Assembly: GCA_018821985.1 (NCBI GenBank)
Contig: JAHJKP010000001.1
Span: 1 to 49,098, forward strand
Length of the DNA stretch: 49,098 nucleotides
Direction: 5' to 3'
Source of the DNA: Pseudomonadota bacterium
Lineage (GTDB): Bacteria > Desulfobacterota > Desulfobulbia > Desulfobulbales > Desulfocapsaceae
The stretch's first letter is position 1, and each line of letters begins with the position of its first letter. This document shows positions 26,919-36,562 of this stretch, piece after piece. The notes below the pieces were generated by a model. It searched no databases. It worked only from the letters and a program-made list of their open reading frames with translations, and was not told the origin of the DNA. A program made the position numbers and the translations under genes.

Positions 26919-27161
26919 TCAATGATGGTGGTGATGATGGTGTTCATGCTCCGGCATCTTCCCGCCAGCCGCCAGCAAGGCTTTATCCAAAAGCTCACTT
27001 ACCTGATTCATAGCCGCGATGGCGCTCTCGAGATAAGCAGCCACAGTCTCTTCTCCAGCGTCATGGGCAAAAGAAGACCATTTCCCGCATTCTTCAGCAT
27101 GGCCCCGGTTATGTTCAATCCAATGCGGCAACAAGACCCTTAATTTTTCCATCTGCTCCAT
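26919..27161 (-). CDS. small His-tailed protein, probable metal binding
   Basis: An 80-residue protein that starts at the ATG at 27161 (GGGAG upstream); the frame open to 27221 lacks RBS support. The sequence RVLLPHWIEHNRGHAEECGKWSSFA is a recurring pattern in small anaerobe proteins. The C-terminus is EHEHHHHHHH, ten residues nearly all His. Binding of nickel or zinc is likely from composition but not proven. It faces the E2-like gene convergently and lies close to cooT, another small nickel protein. Confidence 0.75.
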   Translation of the reverse strand: MEQMEKLRVLLPHWIEHNRGHAEECGKWSSFAHDAGEETVAAYLESAIAAMNQVSELLDKALLAAGGKMPEHEHHHHHHH

Positions 27162-27348
27162 TCTACTCCCCCCTGTTGTTGATTCTCTCATCTCTCTGCT
27201 TACAAACAAAAAACAAAACACAATACAGCAAGCTGTTTTTAGTTTTATTTCCGTATAGTTTTTAATGGTTCTACATTCAACAAATCTGCTTACAGAATAA
27301 TAAGCTCCGGAGATCTTGTCATGCTTATGACATTACATGATCTTCGGC

Positions 27349-27546
27349 TCAGACCGAACTCTTTTTAAGAATGACCTTCCCACCCAGGAAGTCAATGGCC
27401 TGAATAATGACTCCTTCAACCACACGAGGTTCCTCAAAAAATGCACTCACCTCAATGGTCGCCCCTGACACCTGCAGATGGGTGACATTCTCCATGATCA
27501 TTGTTTCAACACCTTCATCTTCAACAACCACACTCATCTGACACAT
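27349..27546 (-). CDS. cooT: CooT-family nickel-binding protein
   Basis: A 65-residue protein starting MCQMSVVVEDEG with the second-position Cys typical of CooT, then MENVTHLQVSG and a C-terminal IIQAIDFLGGKVIL. CooT binds Ni2+ as a dimer through the N-terminal cysteine and helps mature carbon monoxide dehydrogenase in some bacteria. The GGAGGGG five bases before ATG 27546 fixes the start; the frame open to 27585 is not used. No CODH gene is in the window. Confidence 0.85.
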   Translation of the reverse strand: MCQMSVVVEDEGVETMIMENVTHLQVSGATIEVSAFFEEPRVVEGVIIQAIDFLGGKVILKKSSV

Positions 27547-27581
27547 TTTCGCCCCTCCATCACTTTCAAATTTCCAACCTA

Positions 27582-28598
27582 TCAAACCAGGAAACGAAAT
27601 TCGCCCTTGCCTAACAGATCATGAAGATGAAGAATCCCTGCCAGGCCTCCACCCTCTTTCACAATCGGCAACACTGTAATCTCATACCTCTGCATGATAC
27701 TCAAGGCATCGGCCGCCAGCATTGAGCCATCGATGGCCACCGGATCTGGTGTCATAATGTCTACAGCAAGTAAAGAGGCAAGCACCTTATTTTCAACGAT
27801 ACTGCGGCGGACATCGCCATCAGTGACAATACCCAGAATCTTCTCGCCAGCCCCCATGACCAAGACAGCTCCGATATTCTTTTCATTCAGCACCTCTATA
27901 GCCTTAGCAGCCGGTACTTCACCATTCACCCAGGGAACGGCATCACCCGTAAGCATCACCTCACGCACACTCACCTTCAAACGTTCTCCCAGGCTGCCGC
28001 CTGGATGATTCTTGCGAAAATCTGAAGCCAGAAAATGCTTCTTTTGCAAGAGCACGACAGCGAGGGCATCTCCCATGGCAAGGGTTGCCGTGGTCGAGGC
28101 CGTGGGGGCAAGTCCCAAGGGACAGGCCTCCATCGGCACCCCGATATCGAGGATCAGATCCGCTGCCTCGGCCAGAATTGAATGGAGACCGCCGGTCATG
28201 GCAATAATCGCCACCCCTCTCTTTTGCAGACTACCCATGAGCCCATTCAACTCTGTGGTTCCACCAGAATACGATATGGCAATCACCACGTCGGTTGGCA
28301 TAACCATACCCAAGTCACCGTGCATGGCTTCTACCGGATGAAGAAAAAATGACGGTGTTCCTGTACTGTTCAGGGTCGCAGCAATTTTCTGCCCAATGAT
28401 TCCAGACTTCCCAATTCCGGTAATAACCACACGACTGGGACAATGAAAAAGCATGTCCACTGCCTTTTCGAACTCCTCACCGATCCGCTCCCGGACAGCG
28501 GCAAGGCCCTGCTCTTCGATTAAAAAAACCTTCTGTGCTTCCTGTATCGACATTACCTCGTTTTTCTCCACTCCAAACATTTTGTGATAAAAACTCAT
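27582..28598 (-). CDS. kdsD: arabinose-5-phosphate isomerase (KdsD/KpsF)
   Basis: A 338-residue enzyme that interconverts ribulose-5-phosphate and arabinose-5-phosphate, the first step to KDO and lipopolysaccharide. A SIS domain (residues about 45-185) has VITGIGKSGIIGQKIAATLNSTG, SYSGGTTE and the HPGGSLG segment. Two CBS domains follow (about 210-335) with VREVMLTGDAVPWV and DIMTPDPVAI. Length and order agree with KdsD. It overlaps the upstream reductase by ATGA. The N-terminal 15 residues are an optional extension; a second ATG at residue 16 is possible. Confidence 0.94.
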   Translation of the reverse strand: MSFYHKMFGVEKNEVMSIQEAQKVFLIEEQGLAAVRERIGEEFEKAVDMLFHCPSRVVITGIGKSGIIGQKIAATLNSTGTPSFFLHPVEAMHGDLGMVMPTDVVIAISYSGGTTELNGLMGSLQKRGVAIIAMTGGLHSILAEAADLILDIGVPMEACPLGLAPTASTTATLAMGDALAVVLLQKKHFLASDFRKNHPGGSLGERLKVSVREVMLTGDAVPWVNGEVPAAKAIEVLNEKNIGAVLVMGAGEKILGIVTDGDVRRSIVENKVLASLLAVDIMTPDPVAIDGSMLAADALSIMQRYEITVLPIVKEGGGLAGILHLHDLLGKGEFRFLV

Positions 28599-29584
28599 AT
28601 CAACTGTACAACCACCCGACCAAGTAAACTCCCCGCAAGCATACGCTGGATCGCCCCATCAAGTTGTTCCAAGGTAATCACTGACGCCAGATGATCAAGC
28701 TGGCTGAATCTATACTCGGTTGCCAACAACTGCCAGATTCGCTCTCGGACGGCCAGAGAACACCTGGCGGAATCAATGCCGATCAACCGAACTCCACGGA
28801 TAATAAAGGGATAGACCGTAAGAGTCAGATCACCAGAGGCCGCATTGCCGCAACTGGTAACAACCCCGTCATAACGAGTCTCTTTGATAGCAGTCTCCAG
28901 ATATTCGCCACCGACGGTATCCACCACCCCTGCCCATCTTTCCGGCAGGAGCATTTTTTTACGAGACCGAAGAAATTTTCCTCTGGCCAAGACCTCACGA
29001 GCCCCCAATTCCAAAAGAAACGCCGGCTCATTTTTTCCGGTGAGGGCCGTCACTGCAAAACCCAGCTTGGCGAGCATGGCCACGCTGGTCGACCCGACAC
29101 CACCAGTAGCCCCGGTCACAAGAATATCGCCTTCCCCCGGGACACACCCCTGCCGCACAAGCATTTCTACACAACGACCAGCCGTAAAACCGGCCGTCCC
29201 CAGCATCATACTCTGCTTCAGCGTCAGAGCTTCAGGAAGCCTCACTGCCCATGCTGCCGGAACCCGTACATATTCTGCAAAGCCGCCCGGATGATTCATA
29301 CCCAGATCATATCCTGAGACGACAACCTGATCTCCCGGATGGAAAGTGGCAACAGTTGACTCCTCTACCACACCGGCCGCATCAATCCCGGGGGTATGAG
29401 GATACCGTCTTGTGACGCCACGATTACCCTTGGCAGAGAGGGCATCTTTATAGTTCAGCGACGAATAATGAACCCTGATCAGGAGTTCACCTGCCGGCAG
29501 ATCCCAAGTGTCCTTCTCTTCAATCGACCGGACAAACTCCCCTTTGCGCGGCTCTCGTACCACAAAACTTCTATACATAGCCAA
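28595..29584 (-). CDS. YhdH/AcuI-type quinone (acrylyl-CoA) reductase
   Basis: A 329-residue MDR-superfamily oxidoreductase with an N-terminal catalytic domain containing VHYSSLNYKDALSAKGN and TPGIDAAGVVEES, then a Rossmann domain with VTGATGGVGSTSVAMLAKLG and VDTVGGEYLE. This is the YhdH branch, in which acrylyl-CoA reductases (AcuI) are found; the actual substrate is not known. The start codon read here is TTG with GGAGAG 6 bases upstream; the ATG at 29578 is the alternative. Coupled to kdsD by the ATGA overlap. Confidence 0.87.
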   Translation of the reverse strand: MAMYRSFVVREPRKGEFVRSIEEKDTWDLPAGELLIRVHYSSLNYKDALSAKGNRGVTRRYPHTPGIDAAGVVEESTVATFHPGDQVVVSGYDLGMNHPGGFAEYVRVPAAWAVRLPEALTLKQSMMLGTAGFTAGRCVEMLVRQGCVPGEGDILVTGATGGVGSTSVAMLAKLGFAVTALTGKNEPAFLLELGAREVLARGKFLRSRKKMLLPERWAGVVDTVGGEYLETAIKETRYDGVVTSCGNAASGDLTLTVYPFIIRGVRLIGIDSARCSLAVRERIWQLLATEYRFSQLDHLASVITLEQLDGAIQRMLAGSLLGRVVVQLI

Positions 29585-29883
29585 AACAATCTCTCCCTGG
29601 CAAAGTTATCATTAACAACATATTCTCTAGGTTTAATCTCTCTCAAATGAGCCGGTACTTCGTACTTGACAAGTAATAAGAAGTCACTAATCTTTAGAAC
29701 ATTAAAGTAATTTTCTTACCATTTCGTCCCTTTTTTGTTGACAAAAACTCTCATTTCTCATCAATGTATAATATTTATTTATCCTAATTGATTCCATATA
29801 AATTAACAAAGCCTTAGCACTTATATACATCATTTTTTATGTTATAAATAAGTCAGCTTTCTCTCTTACTGGAGACATCTCTC

Positions 29884-31047
29884 ATGACAAATTATCTTTT
29901 CACCTCAGAATCCGTTTCAGAAGGACACCCTGACAAAGTTGCCGATCAGATCTCCGATGCCATTCTCGATGCCATCCTCGCCCAGGACCCGCTTGCCCGG
30001 GTTGGCTGTGAGACCCTGGTCACGACTGGCATGGCTGTCATTGCCGGCGAGATTACCACTAGCGCCTGGGTTGATATGCCCGATGTGGTTCGTCAAACTA
30101 TTCGCTCCATTGGCTACAACTCATCGGATATGGGTTTTGATTGGCAATCTTGCGCTGTCCTTACTTCCATTGACAAGCAATCGCCGGATATTGCTCAAGG
30201 CGTAAACGAAGGTACTGGTCTCGATCTGGACCAAGGGGCCGGAGATCAGGGGCTGATGTTTGGTTATGCATGTAACGAGACCAGAGTCCTGATGCCAATG
30301 CCTATCACCTATGCTCACCGTCTGGTCAAACGTCAATCTGAAGTACGTAAATCCGGTCGTCTTCCTTGGCTGCGTCCTGACGCCAAAAGCCAGGTAACCA
30401 TTGAATATGAAAATAATGTGCCCAAACGGGTAGAAGCGGTCGTTCTCTCCACCCAGCATGATGAGAGCGTTAATTATGAAGACCTGAAAGAAGGGGTCAT
30501 GGAAGAGATCATCAAGCCGATTCTGCCCTCAGAAATGATCGATAGCAATACAAAATACTATATCAACCCCACGGGTCGTTTCGTGATCGGCGGACCAGTT
30601 GGTGATTGTGGTGTAACCGGTCGCAAGATTATTGTTGATACTTACGGTGGCAAGGGATCGCATGGAGGCGGTGCCTTCTCCGGAAAAGATCCTTCCAAGG
30701 TTGATCGTTCTTCTTCTTACATGGGACGCTATATTGCCAAAAACATTGTAGCCGCCGGTCTGGCCTCGGAAATAGAGGTCCAGGTTGCCTACGCTATCGG
30801 GATATCCCAACCGGTTTCAATCAATGTAAATAGTTTTGGTAGCGGTGCCATCTCTGATGATAAGATCAAGGCCCTCATCCTGCGACACTTCGACCTGCGC
30901 CCCAAGGCCATTATTCAACACCTGAACCTTTTACGCCCCATCTATCAAGCCACTGCCGCTTACGGTCATTTTGGTCGAGAACGCGAGGATTTTACTTGGG
31001 AAAAAACCGATAAAGCCGAAATATTGCGTGAAGACGCCAAGCTGTAA
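29884..31047 (+). CDS. metK: S-adenosylmethionine synthase
   Basis: A 387-residue enzyme that makes SAM from methionine and ATP. Signature segments are [32 protein letters not shown], and the ATP-binding [20 protein letters not shown]. The start has TGGAGA upstream. AhcY, which clears the by-product SAH, follows after a hairpin terminator. The leader (29585-29883) is AT-rich; I looked for a SAM riboswitch and saw none. Confidence 0.98.
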   Translation: MTNYLFTSESVSEGHPDKVADQISDAILDAILAQDPLARVGCETLVTTGMAVIAGEITTSAWVDMPDVVRQTIRSIGYNSSDMGFDWQSCAVLTSIDKQSPDIAQGVNEGTGLDLDQGAGDQGLMFGYACNETRVLMPMPITYAHRLVKRQSEVRKSGRLPWLRPDAKSQVTIEYENNVPKRVEAVVLSTQHDESVNYEDLKEGVMEEIIKPILPSEMIDSNTKYYINPTGRFVIGGPVGDCGVTGRKIIVDTYGGKGSHGGGAFSGKDPSKVDRSSSYMGRYIAKNIVAAGLASEIEVQVAYAIGISQPVSINVNSFGSGAISDDKIKALILRHFDLRPKAIIQHLNLLRPIYQATAAYGHFGREREDFTWEKTDKAEILREDAKL

Positions 31048-31096
31048 AAGCCGTCCTTACAGAACAGAAATCTTCCCTACTGCTTTTCACATATTC

Positions 31097-31134
31097 CCCA
31101 CCTGTTTTGTATACCAAAACAGGTGGGCCTTTTT
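31097..31134 (+). terminator. terminator between metK and ahcY
   Basis: A 12-bp perfect stem (cccacctgtttt / aaaacaggtggg) with a 7-nt loop is followed by cc and a run of five T. It may separate or attenuate metK and ahcY transcripts. Confidence 0.88.
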
Positions 31135-31169
31135 ATTTTCACTTATCCATTTTACACAGAGGTATTTAA

Positions 31170-32468
31170 ATGACTGCATTAAAAAATGATTATAAGGTAG
31201 CCGACATGTCCCTTGCCGCATGGGGCAGAAAAGAAATCGAAATTGCCGAGACTGAAATGCCGGGACTTATGGCCCTCCGCAATGAATATCATGAGGCCCA
31301 GCCCCTTAAGGGCGCCCGTATCGCCGGGTGCCTGCATATGACGATTCAGACTGCTGTTCTCATGGAGACCCTGGTGGATCTTGGCGCCGAAATCCGCTGG
31401 TCATCCTGCAATATCTTTTCCACTCAGGATCATGCGGCAGCAGCCATGGCTGCTGCCGGCATTCCCACTTTTGCCTGGAAAGGGGAGAATGAAGAAGAAT
31501 TCTGGTGGTGTATAGATCAGACTATCTTCGGGCCTGATAACTGGCGGCCCAACATGATCCTTGACGATGGGGGTGATCTCACTCTTATCATGCATGATAA
31601 GTACAAAGACGATATGAAAAATATCCGTGGTATCAGTGAAGAAACCACCACCGGGGTCCATCGACTGAACGAGATGGCTAAGAGTGGTAAACTGATGTGT
31701 CCTGCTTTTAATGTGAATGACTCAGTTACCAAATCAAAATTTGACAACCTTTACGGCTGTCGCGAGTCATTAATCGACGGCATTAAACGGGCAACAGACG
31801 TGATGATTGCCGGCAAAAATGCTGTAGTGGTAGGTTTCGGCGACGTAGGTAAAGGCTGTGCACAAGCCTTGCGCGGTATGGGTGCCACCGTTTACATCAC
31901 TGAGATCGACCCCATCTGTGCCCTGCAGGCAGCAATGGAGGGATATAGAGTGGTTACCATGGAAGAGGCAGCCCCTATTGGCAATATCTTTGTCACCTGT
32001 ACCGGAAACCTGCGCGTCATCACCCGCCCCCACATGGAGTTGATGCCAGACCAGGCTATTGTCTGCAATATCGGCCACTTTGACTCAGAGATTGACATAG
32101 CCGCTATCAAAAACCTCCCTTGGGACAATATTAAGCCCCAGGTCGATCATGTGATCTTCCCGGACGGTAAGAAGATTATCATTCTGGCCGAAGGACGATT
32201 GGTTAATCTGGGATGCGCCACTGGTCATCCTAGTTTTGTCATGAGTAATTCATTCACAAATCAGGTACTGGCCCAGATCGAACTTTGGAAAAACCCCGGT
32301 CAGTACGAAAACAAGGTCTATTTCTTGCCAAAAAACCTCGATGAGATGGTTGCCCGACTGCATCTGAAAAAAATCGGAGCCAATCTCACTGTTCTGACTC
32401 AGGAACAGGCCGAATATATCGGCGTACCACTCGACGGGCCATATAAACCAGACTATTATCGCTATTAG
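31170..32468 (+). CDS. ahcY: S-adenosylhomocysteinase
   Basis: A 432-residue NAD-dependent enzyme that splits SAH into adenosine and homocysteine. Visible are the substrate-binding [16 protein letters not shown], the NAD Rossmann motif [17 protein letters not shown], the family's internal HFDSEIDI region and the C-terminal [13 protein letters not shown] with the Lys/Tyr ending. Length is standard. AGAGG lies 7 bases before the ATG. It completes the activated-methyl cycle with metK upstream. Confidence 0.98.
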   Translation: MTALKNDYKVADMSLAAWGRKEIEIAETEMPGLMALRNEYHEAQPLKGARIAGCLHMTIQTAVLMETLVDLGAEIRWSSCNIFSTQDHAAAAMAAAGIPTFAWKGENEEEFWWCIDQTIFGPDNWRPNMILDDGGDLTLIMHDKYKDDMKNIRGISEETTTGVHRLNEMAKSGKLMCPAFNVNDSVTKSKFDNLYGCRESLIDGIKRATDVMIAGKNAVVVGFGDVGKGCAQALRGMGATVYITEIDPICALQAAMEGYRVVTMEEAAPIGNIFVTCTGNLRVITRPHMELMPDQAIVCNIGHFDSEIDIAAIKNLPWDNIKPQVDHVIFPDGKKIIILAEGRLVNLGCATGHPSFVMSNSFTNQVLAQIELWKNPGQYENKVYFLPKNLDEMVARLHLKKIGANLTVLTQEQAEYIGVPLDGPYKPDYYRY

Positions 32469-32478
32469 GCTATAAAAC

Positions 32479-32527
32479 GGAGAAGGCAGGACGAAACAAG
32501 ATTCTTTCATGAGCACCTGCCTTCTCC
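32479..32527. terminator. hairpin after ahcY
   Basis: A 12-bp perfect stem (ggagaaggcagg / cctgccttctcc) with a 25-nt loop starts 10 bases after the ahcY stop. The T-run is short (tacttt). It probably acts as a terminator. Confidence 0.65.
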
Positions 32528-32625
32528 TACTTTCCACTAAAACGCTGTATAAAATTAAACAACCAACAAGATGTACAGATCGGCTTAAAGGGCTGTAACG
32601 AAATTGGTATAAAATGTCAGGTTAT

Positions 32626-33387
32626 TTAACGGCCCCTAAACTGTGGAGCCAGTGACACATCACCCGAAAGCACCTCGTAGATTTTCCCTGAACAATCCCG
32701 TACCGACATAATTCCTCTATTATCCACGCCAAGCGACTCTCCAAAAATGACCTCACCCGTGGGGGTTAACCACTGCATCCACTTCCCTTGTAACATATCC
32801 CGTTCTCGCCACTTATTCAGGATATCGGCAAAACCTTCATGCGCAAGTTGGAACACCAGTTGCAGAAGTCTGGACCGGAATGCCTCAAATAAAGTCAAGA
32901 TCTCATATTCTTTCCCACTCTCCAGGAAGAGGGAGGTTGCGCTTTTCCGTAAGTCAGAAGAAAATGAATCTTTATCAGCATTCACATTCACCCCTATGCC
33001 CACAAGGGCAAAATGCCCATCCGCTTCTCCCTGAAGAGATGAGGTCTCCACCAGGATACCACCGCACTTCCGGCCGGAGATATAGATATCGTTGGGCCAT
33101 TTCAATGCTACGTCCAGCTGACAGATCTCCTCAAGAACCTGACTGAGCGCAAGTCCTGCCGTTAACGTTATTTTGGGGTACTCCTTGACATCCAGCTTGG
33201 GTCGTAACAAAATCGTAGAGTAGAGACCTTTTCCGGGTGGAGACTGCCAAGTCTTCCCCAACCTACCCCGTCCTTTTAACTGACTACCAGCCAACACCGC
33301 ATAGCCATGTGGTTTTCCAGCAGTCCCAAGTTCTCGAGCCACCCGGTTTGTCGAATCAACTGTCTCCAAAAACAGTGTGTCTTTCAT
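32626..33387 (-). CDS. birA: biotin-[acetyl-CoA-carboxylase] ligase
   Basis: A 253-residue ligase without the DNA-binding domain found in E. coli BirA. It joins biotin to carboxyl-carrier proteins. Motifs are ETVDSTNRVAREL, the biotinyl-AMP loop GRGRLGKTWQSPPGKGLYST, ALKWPNDIYISGRKCGGILVE and a C-terminal SH3-like domain. The frame is open to 33456, but that part crosses the dsr terminator. ATG 33387, starting MKDTLFLETVDST, is the natural start. It is on the dsr strand, immediately after the dsr terminator. Confidence 0.93.
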   Translation of the reverse strand: MKDTLFLETVDSTNRVARELGTAGKPHGYAVLAGSQLKGRGRLGKTWQSPPGKGLYSTILLRPKLDVKEYPKITLTAGLALSQVLEEICQLDVALKWPNDIYISGRKCGGILVETSSLQGEADGHFALVGIGVNVNADKDSFSSDLRKSATSLFLESGKEYEILTLFEAFRSRLLQLVFQLAHEGFADILNKWRERDMLQGKWMQWLTPTGEVIFGESLGVDNRGIMSVRDCSGKIYEVLSGDVSLAPQFRGR

Positions 33388-33406
33388 TATATTCTTTAAA
33401 AAAGGC

Positions 33407-33438
33407 AAAAAAAAAGTGCCGAGTTTAAAACTCGGCAC
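33407..33438 (-). terminator. rho-independent terminator of the dsr operon
   Basis: Read on the minus strand, the stem gtgccgagtt / aactcggcac (10-bp perfect pairing, small loop) is followed by nine T (nine A on the plus strand at 33407-33415). It lies 34 bases after dsrD. Confidence 0.93.
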
Positions 33439-33471
33439 CTCATCAACTCTCAACATTCGAGAATTTAAAAA

Positions 33472-33717
33472 CTAATTCACTCCACCCGCGCCTTCTTCAT
33501 CCTTGATACGATCTTTCATGGCATACATGGTGGTAGAACCGGAAGACCAGAACATCATCTTACCTTCCTTGACCAGATCATTGGCAGCATTCTTGACTAC
33601 ACGTGGTTTTGAGTCAGGGTCACATGCATAAAAATCCTTGATATAGAGCTGTGGTTTGGGGGCTGTCTGTGCCTTCTTCAGGATAGCAGCCTTGAGCTCT
33701 TCAATACTTAATGCCAT
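33472..33717 (-). CDS. dsrD: DsrD, sulfite-reduction regulatory protein
   Basis: An 81-residue winged-helix-like protein found with DsrAB in sulfate reducers. It is known to activate the DsrAB-DsrC sulfite-reduction reaction. The sequence shows AILKKAQTAPKPQLYIKDFY and KEGKMMFWSSGSTTMYAM. AGGAG lies 8 bases before the ATG. It lies about 90 bases after dsrB, with a perfect 17-bp hairpin between. The terminator follows. Confidence 0.95.
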   Translation of the reverse strand: MALSIEELKAAILKKAQTAPKPQLYIKDFYACDPDSKPRVVKNAANDLVKEGKMMFWSSGSTTMYAMKDRIKDEEGAGGVN

Positions 33718-33761
33718 TGCACATACTCCTAAAAAAATTATGAACAGGCAAGTATCCAGCA

Positions 33762-33799
33762 GGTATGGTCGATTTTAACCATTTAAAATCGACCATACC
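33762..33799 (-). promoter_or_regulatory. perfect hairpin between dsrB and dsrD
   Basis: The arms ggtatggtcgattttaa and ttaaaatcgaccatacc are perfectly complementary over 17 bp with a 4-nt loop (ccat). No T-run follows on the minus strand, so this is not a canonical terminator. Its place between cotranscribed dsrB and dsrD suggests an RNA processing or stability element. It ends 10 bases after the dsrB stop. Confidence 0.75.
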
Positions 33800-33809
33800 A
33801 TCAAGTCAA

Positions 33810-34937
33810 TTACTTGACATGAGAGGTGTACTTGAACTGAGTAGTCGTACGCCAGGTGTCATAAGCCAAACGATAATCATCAACACTCTTAATGGTAAAT
33901 GGGATATCGCATCTCTCAAAGAACTTCTCCCAGCCAATCCGCTCTGCCCACTCGCCAACACGCTCATACTTGCGAGCGTCTTTGGCATAGGCCTCAAGGA
34001 TACCCTTGACAGCGGCAACGGTCTCAGGCCAACGTGGCGGAGTGTTGGGCAGGAAGGGAATTACCAACTTGGAGAATTTAGGAGTCGATCTTGAGTTGGA
34101 AACCTTGCCACCAACCAGAATGGCAATTCCGTCACCCTCAGGATCAGCAAGAGGCATGGCAGGACACATGGTGTAACAGTTACCGCAGAACATACAACGA
34201 TCTGCATTAACCGCTACTGTCTTAATTTCCTCACCATTTACCATAGCCTTGGCTGGTTTAACAGCGCCAAGTGGACAAGCAGAAATGGCAAGGGGCAACT
34301 CACAAACACCGGTAATACGTTTGTGATCAATCATTGGTGGCTTACGATGTACACCAAGGATTGCGATATCAGAGGCATGTACAGCACCACACATATTCAG
34401 ACAGCAGGCAAGGGCAATACGCACCTGAGCTGGCAGAGTCATGGAGGTAAAGTAATCAAAGAGCTCATCCATGACTGCCTTAACAACGCCGGAGGCGTCG
34501 GTGGCAGGGGTATGGCAATGAACCCACCCTTGAGTATGAACGATATTGGTAACACCGGCACCGGTACCACCTACTGGGAACCTGTTGCCACGGCCTGCCA
34601 GATCATCGAGAAGTGGCTGAACCTTGGCTTTGTTATCCACCATGAACTCAACGTTGTTACGGGTGGTGAAACGGAAGAAACCATCACAATGCTTGTCGGC
34701 AACATCACACATCTCACGAATAAGCTCGATGGAAATCAAGCGGGCAGCCCCAACACGGACTGTCCAGCATTCGTCACCGGTCTCTGATTTATGTACCAGA
34801 ACACCGGGTTGTGTGATCTCATGCCACAGCCATTTGCCTTTGTTGGCTTTAACAACTGGTGGATGAAATTCAGAATAATATCTGGGACCAATGTCGGAAA
34901 TTCTATCGGACATCGGGTTGGCTGGATCATAGGCCAT
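33810..34937 (-). CDS. dsrB: dissimilatory sulfite reductase subunit beta
   Basis: A 375-residue DsrB, the subunit holding the catalytic siroheme-[4Fe-4S] centre that reduces sulfite in the cytoplasm. Visible cysteines at 141, 178, 179 and 183 fit the siroheme cluster set. A ferredoxin-like insert carries [20 protein letters not shown] lies 9 bases before the ATG. It follows dsrA by 50 bases, giving dsrAB-dsrD. Confidence 0.98.
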   Translation of the reverse strand: MAYDPANPMSDRISDIGPRYYSEFHPPVVKANKGKWLWHEITQPGVLVHKSETGDECWTVRVGAARLISIELIREMCDVADKHCDGFFRFTTRNNVEFMVDNKAKVQPLLDDLAGRGNRFPVGGTGAGVTNIVHTQGWVHCHTPATDASGVVKAVMDELFDYFTSMTLPAQVRIALACCLNMCGAVHASDIAILGVHRKPPMIDHKRITGVCELPLAISACPLGAVKPAKAMVNGEEIKTVAVNADRCMFCGNCYTMCPAMPLADPEGDGIAILVGGKVSNSRSTPKFSKLVIPFLPNTPPRWPETVAAVKGILEAYAKDARKYERVGEWAERIGWEKFFERCDIPFTIKSVDDYRLAYDTWRTTTQFKYTSHVK

Positions 34938-34987
34938 TTTATCAATCTCCTTATATATACGAGATAATTACTCGATTTAACTTCTAA

Positions 34988-36268
34988 TTAGGCAGCGTGG
35001 CGAGCACGGAACTCATCAACATCACGACTAAATCCACCCTCAACCTCTTCTTCCTGCCAGAAAACATAAGGATTAGAACGAGGCTCTTTCACGTGCTGTG
35101 GAATAGGCTCCAGATCCATTACCTTGATAAAGGTCGGCAGGCCAATACGCTGCATGGTCTCACCCACGCGCTCACGGTTCTTGCCAACTTCCATCCACCA
35201 ATCCCAGATCTTCTCAATGAATTCGATCAACTCTTCAAACTCATTGTCAGCAGAGACTTTCATGAAAGGTACAATCAGTGTTGCGAACTGGGCACCATCA
35301 AGAATCGGGGCCTTGGCACCACAACAGATGGTCGCGCCTTGATCTGCACCGGGACGAAGAGCACGAGGCATAACATTGAGGCAATGCATACAACGCGTAC
35401 ACTCTGAATCATCAATCTTCAGTTCACCACCTTCCATCCACATACACTCTGTTGGACAAAGGTCAATAACCTCTTTTTTAATGTCAAACTTACCCCAATC
35501 ACGACCGGCATGGGCGCCGCCGTTTCCTGGGATATTGCCGGCGATATATTCTTTAACGGCAGCCTGGTCAATACGGATATTATCCCTCCAGGTGCCGATA
35601 ACCGCCACATCTGAACGGGCAATAGCAGCAACACAGTCATTGGGACAACCGGAAAACTTAAATTTGAACTTATAAGGGAAGGCAGGACGATGGATCTCAT
35701 CCTGATAGTGCATGGTCAGATGATGACATGCTTCTTCTGTATCATAACAGGCCCACTCGCAGCGTGACTGCCCAAGGCAGTTGGCAGGAGTCCGCAGGTT
35801 GGAACCGGAACCGCCCAGATCCTGCTGCAGGTTATGGGTCAGGTCATAAAAGAAAGGTTCAAGAGCCTCAGTACGACAACCAAGCATAATAATGTCGCCG
35901 GTCGAACCGTGCATATTGGTCATACCAGAACCATATTTCTCCCACAGATCGCAGATATCACGCAGATGCTTGGTGGAATAGTACTTGGAGGCTGGCTGGG
36001 CGAGACGAACGGTGTGAAAATGCTCAACACCTGGAAAACGTTTTGGCATGTCTGAATAGCGACCGACAATACCACCACCATATCCGAAAACACCAACAAT
36101 ACCACCATGTTTCCAATGGGTAATTCTCTCTTTGTAGGACAACTCTACCTGACCAAGGATATCCCAACAATCTGGGTTTTTCTCTGCCTGGCGCTTGATG
36201 TCGGTAACGAAGCTTGGCCATGGGCCTTTTTCAAGCTCATCCAACAGGGGCGTCTCATGCTTTGCCAT
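34988..36268 (-). CDS. dsrA: dissimilatory sulfite reductase subunit alpha
   Basis: A 426-residue DsrA. The siroheme-domain part has GYGGGIVGRYSD, RTPANCLGQSRCEWACYDTE and the cysteine pair in SGCPNDC (208, 212). The ferredoxin domain has CPTECMWMEGG and CTRCMHCLNVMPRAL. With DsrB it forms an alpha2-beta2 enzyme at the end of sulfate respiration. AAAGGAGG lies 8 bases before the ATG, a strong ribosome site fitting high expression. Confidence 0.98.
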   Translation of the reverse strand: MAKHETPLLDELEKGPWPSFVTDIKRQAEKNPDCWDILGQVELSYKERITHWKHGGIVGVFGYGGGIVGRYSDMPKRFPGVEHFHTVRLAQPASKYYSTKHLRDICDLWEKYGSGMTNMHGSTGDIIMLGCRTEALEPFFYDLTHNLQQDLGGSGSNLRTPANCLGQSRCEWACYDTEEACHHLTMHYQDEIHRPAFPYKFKFKFSGCPNDCVAAIARSDVAVIGTWRDNIRIDQAAVKEYIAGNIPGNGGAHAGRDWGKFDIKKEVIDLCPTECMWMEGGELKIDDSECTRCMHCLNVMPRALRPGADQGATICCGAKAPILDGAQFATLIVPFMKVSADNEFEELIEFIEKIWDWWMEVGKNRERVGETMQRIGLPTFIKVMDLEPIPQHVKEPRSNPYVFWQEEEVEGGFSRDVDEFRARHAA

Positions 36269-36562
36269 GAATTTTCCTCCTTTAAATTACTAGTTTAACT
36301 TCAACCTTTACCAAAATATACACACCAACACTCTTTCACTTGTCACGCTTAAAAAGTGAAGCAAAACAACGCTGGCCATTACTCCTTGAATGCTTCACCT
36401 TTTAAATACCGCCCTTCGGTCGGTATCGTGTACCAGTTCTCAAAAACTATACACCATTGAATAATCATTCAGCGACGGACAATATCTCTGAACAAATTTT
36501 TTGTCAACAAAAAACGAATGAAAATCCACTCGGAAATGAATCCTTATTCAGTTCCCCTTTTA
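36269..36562 (-). promoter_or_regulatory. dsr upstream region
   Basis: This 294-base interval carries the dsrA promoter. An inverted repeat ttcactt / aagtgaa (36335-36341, 36354-36360) and a short stem ataccg / cggtat (36406-36426) are visible and could be operator or leader structures. A near-consensus -35 GTGACA with TGTATA lies on the minus strand, at 18-bp spacing. No transcription-factor site is proven. Confidence 0.45.

Noticed and set aside
29585-29883. SAM riboswitch before metK.
   Set aside because: No conserved stem set or T-rich terminator; only AT-rich leader seen.
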